A DNA stretch of 64,000 bases, taken from JBBWZH01 sp035544115. GTDB lineage: Bacteria > Actinomycetota > Actinomycetes > Mycobacteriales > CADCTP01. A program made the translations under genes and the position numbers. The stretch lies in assembly GCA_963714145.1 (NCBI GenBank), contig OY970235.1, positions 2,666,001 through 2,730,000 on the forward strand. Direction: 5' to 3'. Positions 60,267-64,000 of this stretch are shown here, one piece after another. Each line of letters starts with the position of its first letter. Position 1 is the first letter of the stretch. A model generated the notes under the pieces. The model had not been told where the DNA came from and searched no databases. It saw nothing but the letters and a program-made list of their open reading frames with translations.

Positions 60267-61133
60267 GTGCCGACGAGCAAGCAGCGCCGCGAAACGGCGC
60301 GCCGACGGCTGGAGCGTCAGATCCAGCACCGGCAGGAGGTTGCGGCCCGGCGCCGACGCCGGAATGTCGTCATCGCCGCTGCGCTCAGCGTGCTGGTCGT
60401 CGTCGGCGCGGTGTGGCTCATCGTGGTGAAGGTCGGCGACAACACCGATCAGGCCGCCGCCGCCCCGTCGGCCACCCCCTCCGGCTCCGCGGCCGCCACC
60501 CCCACCCCGACCGCGACGCCGGCGCACGAGCCGCGGAAGACCAACGGGCCGTGCGCGTACGCGGAAACCAACCAGACGCTGACCAACCCGAACGCGAAGG
60601 ACGTCGGCCTGCCGGCGGACCCGAAGCCCACCCCGGCCACCGGCAAGGTGCCGGTCACGTTCAAGTCCAACCAGGGCACGATCGTGATCACCCTGGACCG
60701 GGCCAGCGCGCCCTGCGCGGTGCAGAGCTTCCTCTACCTGGTCGGCAAGAAGTTCTTCGACAACACCACCTGCCCGCGGGTCTCGGCCAAGGCCAAGGAC
60801 GGCCTGGGCGTGCTGCAGTGCGGCGACCCCAGCGGTACCACCGCCGGCGGCCCGACCTACCAGTACAAGGAAGAGAACCTGAGCAAGGCCAGCTACGGGG
60901 TCGGCACGGTGGCGATGGCCAACGGCGGCGCCGGAACCACCAGCAGCCAGTTCTTCATCATGCATGAGGACGGCGCCGGTCTCGGCAAGAACTACTCGGT
61001 GATCGGCAAGGTCACCCAGGGGCTGGACGTCGTGCAGAAAATCGCCAAGGCCGGCAATGACGGCAGCAACCAGGCCGGCGGCGGCAAGCCGAAGCTGCCG
61101 ATCACGTTCAGCACCGTGACCGCCGCGGCATAG
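60267..61133 (+). CDS. Membrane-anchored cyclophilin-type peptidyl-prolyl isomerase
   Basis: A 288-residue protein. A basic N-terminus (MPTSKQRRETARRRLERQIQ), a single membrane helix (VVIAAALSVLVVVGAVWLIVV, about 34-55) and an Ala/Pro/Thr linker are followed by a cyclophilin domain (about 125-286) with VTFKSNQGTIVITLDR, SFLYLVGKKFFDNTTCPRV, GTVAMANGGAGTTSSQFFIMHED and YSVIGKVTQGLDVV. It is a folding helper on the outer face of the membrane. GTG 60267 has GAGGAG upstream. It is the actinobacterial ppi conserved next to rel. Confidence 0.9.
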   Translation: MPTSKQRRETARRRLERQIQHRQEVAARRRRRNVVIAAALSVLVVVGAVWLIVVKVGDNTDQAAAAPSATPSGSAAATPTPTATPAHEPRKTNGPCAYAETNQTLTNPNAKDVGLPADPKPTPATGKVPVTFKSNQGTIVITLDRASAPCAVQSFLYLVGKKFFDNTTCPRVSAKAKDGLGVLQCGDPSGTTAGGPTYQYKEENLSKASYGVGTVAMANGGAGTTSSQFFIMHEDGAGLGKNYSVIGKVTQGLDVVQKIAKAGNDGSNQAGGGKPKLPITFSTVTAAA

Positions 61134-61147
61134 CCGGTTTCGCATCG

Positions 61148-61185
61148 ATCGGGGTGGCGCCGGGACGAACCGGCGCCACCCCGAT
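61148..61185 (+). terminator. Hairpin terminator of the cyclophilin gene
   Basis: A 16-bp perfect stem (ATCGGGGTGGCGCCGG and complement) with a 6-base loop starts 15 bases after the stop codon and is followed by TCGCTGT. Confidence 0.85.
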
Positions 61186-61276
61186 TCGCTGTCCAGGGCC
61201 GGCTGGTCGCGATCTGATACCGACCCGTACCCGGGCGGTGACCAGCCGATCGGTACCGGCTAGCGTGATCGGCACC

Positions 61277-62710
61277 ATGCTGACCTTCGTCCCGCCGCGC
61301 CGCCGCGCCGTGCTGACGGTCGCCGTGGCCGCGCTGCTCGCCGCCGGCTGCTCCGGCGGCGGCTCAGCCGCCCCGGCCGACCCGGCCGGCACCACCAGCT
61401 CCGCCGGCAGCACCGCACCGCCGACCGATCCGGCCGCGGCCGGTGGCGCCGTTGGCCCGGTCCGGCTCACGCTGCGGCCGGTGCCGGTGAGCGTGCCGGC
61501 CGCGCTGCGCCAGGCCCCGTTCGACCAGACCCGGCAGCTGTCGATCCCGGTCGGCTGGCGGGTCTCGGTCTACGCCCGGGTGGACAAGGCCCGGTTCATG
61601 GCGGTCACCCCGGACGGCAACCTGCTGGTCTCGCAGCCGTCCACCGGCTCGGTGCAGCTGGTCCGCCGGGGCGCCGACGGGGTCGGGCAGGTCAGCCAGT
61701 TCCTCACCGGCCTGCGCCTGCCGCACGACATGGTGTTCGCCACCGATGCCGGCCAGACCTGGCTGTACCTGGCTCAGAGCGACCAGGTGCGGCGGTACCC
61801 CTACCGCACCGGCGACCTGACCGCGCAGCCCGGCCAGACCGTCGTCAGCGGCCTTCCCGACGCCAGCACGCCGGAGCTCGGCGGCGCCTACGCGCACGCG
61901 CTGAAGAACATCGCGTTCGGCCCGGACGGCAAGCTGTATGTCTCGATCGGGTCCAGCTGCAACGTCTGCCCGTCGGACGCGGCGAGCACCCCGCGCCGGG
62001 CCGCCATCTACCGCTACAACGCGACCGGCGGTGACGCCGAGCTGTTCGCCACCGGGCTGCGCAACGCCGAGGGGCTGGACTTCGTCCCGAACACCAACGA
62101 CCTGTGGGCGGTGGTGAACAACCGGGACAACATCGCCTACCCGTTCCACTCCGACAGCGACGGCAACGGCTCGGACGACTACGGCAAGGTGCTGGCCTCG
62201 TACGTGAACAACCACCCGCCGGAGCTGTTCGTGCACGTCCGGCCGGACGCGTTCTTCGGCTGGCCGTTCTGCAATCCGAACCCGGACCACACCCCGGACC
62301 TGCGCAACCTGCCGTTCGACCGGGACCTGGAGACGAACGCCGACGGGCACGTCGACTGCGGCCGGGCCACCCGGATCGACCAGGGCATCCAGGCCCACTC
62401 GGCGCCGCTCGGGCTGACCTTCCTGGGCCGCACCAAGGCGCCGGCCCAGGTCCGCACCGGGGTGCTGGTGGCGCTGCACGGCTCCTGGAACCGGACCCGG
62501 CGCACCGGCTACAAGGTCGTCTGGTTCGGCTGGGACGCGGCCGGCGCCCGGCCCGCCCCGCAACAGGACATCGTCACCGGCTTCGTCGCCCCCAGCGGGC
62601 AGACCGAGCAGGTCTGGGGCCGGCCGGTGGACATGGCGGTCGACCAGGACGGCAGCATCCTCATCTCGGACGACTCCAGCGGCACCATCTACCGCCTGAC
62701 CGGCCCCTGA
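61277..62710 (+). CDS. PQQ-dependent sugar dehydrogenase-type lipoprotein
   Basis: A 477-residue protein: lipobox LLAAGC (Cys25), a Ser/Thr/Ala-rich linker to about 60, then a glucose/sorbosone-dehydrogenase propeller with VSQPSTGSVQLVRR, GLRLPHDMVFATD, HALKNIAFGPDGKLYVSIGS, LRNAEGLDFVPNTNDLWAVVN, FFGWPFCNP and VLVALHGSWNRTRRTGYKVVWF. It probably oxidises sugars or related alcohols at the outer face of the membrane. It is not closely related to the LamG-tailed copy at 22666-24984. ATG 61277 lacks a ribosome-binding site; TAGCGT at 61261 would suit a leaderless transcript. Confidence 0.86.
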   Translation: MLTFVPPRRRAVLTVAVAALLAAGCSGGGSAAPADPAGTTSSAGSTAPPTDPAAAGGAVGPVRLTLRPVPVSVPAALRQAPFDQTRQLSIPVGWRVSVYARVDKARFMAVTPDGNLLVSQPSTGSVQLVRRGADGVGQVSQFLTGLRLPHDMVFATDAGQTWLYLAQSDQVRRYPYRTGDLTAQPGQTVVSGLPDASTPELGGAYAHALKNIAFGPDGKLYVSIGSSCNVCPSDAASTPRRAAIYRYNATGGDAELFATGLRNAEGLDFVPNTNDLWAVVNNRDNIAYPFHSDSDGNGSDDYGKVLASYVNNHPPELFVHVRPDAFFGWPFCNPNPDHTPDLRNLPFDRDLETNADGHVDCGRATRIDQGIQAHSAPLGLTFLGRTKAPAQVRTGVLVALHGSWNRTRRTGYKVVWFGWDAAGARPAPQQDIVTGFVAPSGQTEQVWGRPVDMAVDQDGSILISDDSSGTIYRLTGP

Positions 62711-62737
62711 CCGGTACCGCCCACCAGCCGCGTCCGG

Positions 62738-64000
62738 TCAGGAACCGACCGCGCCGCGGGCCTCCCCGCGGGACCGGACCACCACGTCCTCCGGGCCGAC
62801 CTCGCCCTCGGCCACCGCGGCGTACAGCTCCTCGATCTGCCGGTGCCCCAGTTCGAGCGCGACCAGCAGCAGCGAGCCGTCCTCGATCGCGTCGTCCAGG
62901 CTGCGCGGCTCGGTGCGGAACGCCTGGTCCAGCGCGGACCGGCCGCGCTCCATGATCGCGTCCCGGCTCTGCTCGGCGAACCACTGCCGGATCTTGACGT
63001 GCGCGTTCGGGGTGCGGACGATCCGCAGCCACTCGCCGGACGGGCCGGGGCTCTCCGACGGCGAGGTGAGGATCTCCACCACGTCGCCGTCGGCCAGCCG
63101 GCAGGACAGCGAGACCAGCCGACCGTTCGCCCGGGCGCCGATCGTGCGGTGCCCGATGTCGCTGCGCAGCGCGTACGCGAAGTCGATCGGGGTGGCGCCG
63201 TCCGGCAGCGCCATCGCCTCGCCACCCGGCGCGAACACCAGGATCTCCCGGTTGCGGCCCAGGTCGGTGCGCAGCGTGCGGAAGAACTCGCCGGCGTCGT
63301 CCACCTCGCGCTGCCACTCCAGCAGCCGGCGCAACCAGTCCAGGTCGGCCGGGCGGCCACCGGCGCCCTCGGCCAGCCGGGTGCCGGCGGCGGTGGCCTC
63401 CCGGATGTGCGCGGCGATGCCGTACTCGGCGACCCGGTGCATCGGCTCGGTCCGGATCAGCACGTCCACCGGCTCGCTGCCGGGGCCGATCACCGTGGTG
63501 TGCAGCGACTGGTACATGTTGAACTTCGGCACCGCGATGTAGTCCTTGAACCGGCCGGGCACCGGGCGCCAGCGGCCGTGGATCACGCCCAGCGCCGCGT
63601 AGCAGTCGGCCGCGTCGCCGGAGACCACGGTCAGGATCCGGGCCGCGTCCAGCAGGTCACCGCCCTCGCCGCCGCGCTCCAGCGTGGTCTTGTACGCCGA
63701 GAACGACTGCCGGGAGCGGTCGGTGACGGTGGCGCTGATCCCCTCGGACCGCAGCGCGGCGTGCGCCCGGGCGATCACGCCGGCCAGCAGCTTGTGCCGG
63801 TCCGGCGACCGACCGGCCACCTGCCGGGCCGTCTCGGCGTAGTCGTCCGGCTGCAGGGTGGCGAAGCAGAGGCTCTCCAACTCGCCCTTGAGCACGTGGA
63901 TGCCGAGCCGGTCGGCCAGCGGAACCAGCACGTCCAGGGTGGCCCGGGCGGTCCGCTCCTGCTTGTGCCGCGGCTGGTACCGCAGCGTGCGCATGTTGTG
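62738..64000 (-). CDS. Rel/SpoT-family (p)ppGpp enzyme, partial (runs off right edge), lacking the ACT region
   Basis: At least 420 residues, open to the window edge. It shows the end of the HD region (LADRLGIHVLKGELESLCFATL), the synthetase domain (DCYAALGVIHGRWRPVPGRFKDYIAVPKFNMYQSLHTTVIGP, MHRVAEYGIAAHI), the TGS domain (EILVFAPGGEAMALPDGATPIDFAYAL) and the helical part (KIRQWFAEQSRDAIMERGR). It stops there, without the zinc-finger and ACT domains of full-length Rel. The catalytic E-x-Q of EVQIRT reads DVLIRT, and the usual RPKHYxSIYxK segment reads DRSRQSFSAYKT. Position beside the cyclophilin and MBL genes matches rel synteny. Confidence 0.85.
   Translation of the reverse strand, partial: HNMRTLRYQPRHKQERTARATLDVLVPLADRLGIHVLKGELESLCFATLQPDDYAETARQVAGRSPDRHKLLAGVIARAHAALRSEGISATVTDRSRQSFSAYKTTLERGGEGGDLLDAARILTVVSGDAADCYAALGVIHGRWRPVPGRFKDYIAVPKFNMYQSLHTTVIGPGSEPVDVLIRTEPMHRVAEYGIAAHIREATAAGTRLAEGAGGRPADLDWLRRLLEWQREVDDAGEFFRTLRTDLGRNREILVFAPGGEAMALPDGATPIDFAYALRSDIGHRTIGARANGRLVSLSCRLADGDVVEILTSPSESPGPSGEWLRIVRTPNAHVKIRQWFAEQSRDAIMERGRSALDQAFRTEPRSLDDAIEDGSLLLVALELGHRQIEELYAAVAEGEVGPEDVVVRSRGEARGAVGS

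Noticed and set aside
62707..62742. Short inverted repeat (CTGACCGG and its complement) between the convergent sugar-dehydrogenase and Rel genes
   Set aside because: Only 8 bp with a long loop and overlapping both stop codons; too weak to call a terminator.

Overview
The window reads as chromosomal DNA of a high-GC actinobacterium with very GC-rich third codon positions and many GTG starts. The stock of AfsR-type regulators, secreted polysaccharide and protein hydrolases and a lanthipeptide cluster suggests Micromonosporaceae or a relative. That is inferred from gene content alone; there is no rRNA to check it.

Region 1 (1-8.2 kb) is an aromatic-ring catabolic island. Three transcription units hold two extradiol-type dioxygenases, a meta-cleavage-product hydrolase, a fumarylacetoacetate-hydrolase-type enzyme, an SDR, a 3-hydroxyisobutyrate-dehydrogenase-type enzyme, YciI-, SnoaL- and DUF1857-type small proteins and a class II aldolase-like protein that has lost its metal histidines. 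A GntR/FCD regulator sits in the middle. Near-identical 16-bp palindromic sites (AAACTGTATG followed by an imperfect CAGTTT) lie in the control regions of all three units, so the sequence itself defines a local regulon.

Region 2 (8.2-25.6 kb) is mostly secreted proteins: a multi-domain GH35 beta-galactosidase, a G1 glutamic peptidase, a DUF4082 protein, a ThuA-domain protein coupled to a PQQ-type sugar dehydrogenase with a LamG-like tail, and a peptidoglycan-binding protein. It also has an AfsR-type regulator, a GNAT-like protein and a SAM methyltransferase. Between the methyltransferase and the ThuA gene is about 1 kb of non-coding nested repeats, built from GTGACGG heptamers and their inverse phased at 20-21 bp. 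This is the most unusual non-coding structure in the window.

Region 3 (25.8-36.9 kb) starts with a type VII secretion-like operon (EspC-like protein, DUF1023 alpha/beta hydrolase, unknown protein). Facing it is an SPFH protein/NAD-kinase-like pair whose promoter lies inside two identical-geometry palindromes. TfoX-N, Mrp-type ATPase, CBM2, LuxR and M4 metallopeptidase genes follow. The M4 peptidase ends in seven nearly identical 42-43-residue repeats.

Region 4 (36.9-53.6 kb) is a lanthipeptide gene cluster read on the minus strand: a LanL-type synthetase with lyase, kinase and zinc-containing cyclase domains, a prolyl-oligopeptidase-type protease, a 56-residue precursor gene absent from simple gene calls, a strong hairpin, and two ABC transporter subunits. 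It lies between an AfsR-type regulator broken by one extra base (36.9-41.0 kb) and an NB-ARC/TPR regulator (50.9-53.6 kb). A divergent 78-residue Cys-containing ORF at 50.67 kb may be a second peptide gene.

Region 5 (53.7-64.0 kb) is closer to core chromosome: a SigE-type sigma factor fused to a membrane anchor and large C-terminal domain, aspS, an MBL-fold hydrolase, a secreted protein/lipoprotein pair, a membrane-anchored cyclophilin, a PQQ-type sugar dehydrogenase lipoprotein, and the edge-truncated 3' part of a Rel-family (p)ppGpp enzyme that lacks the C-terminal ACT region and has a changed synthetase motif.
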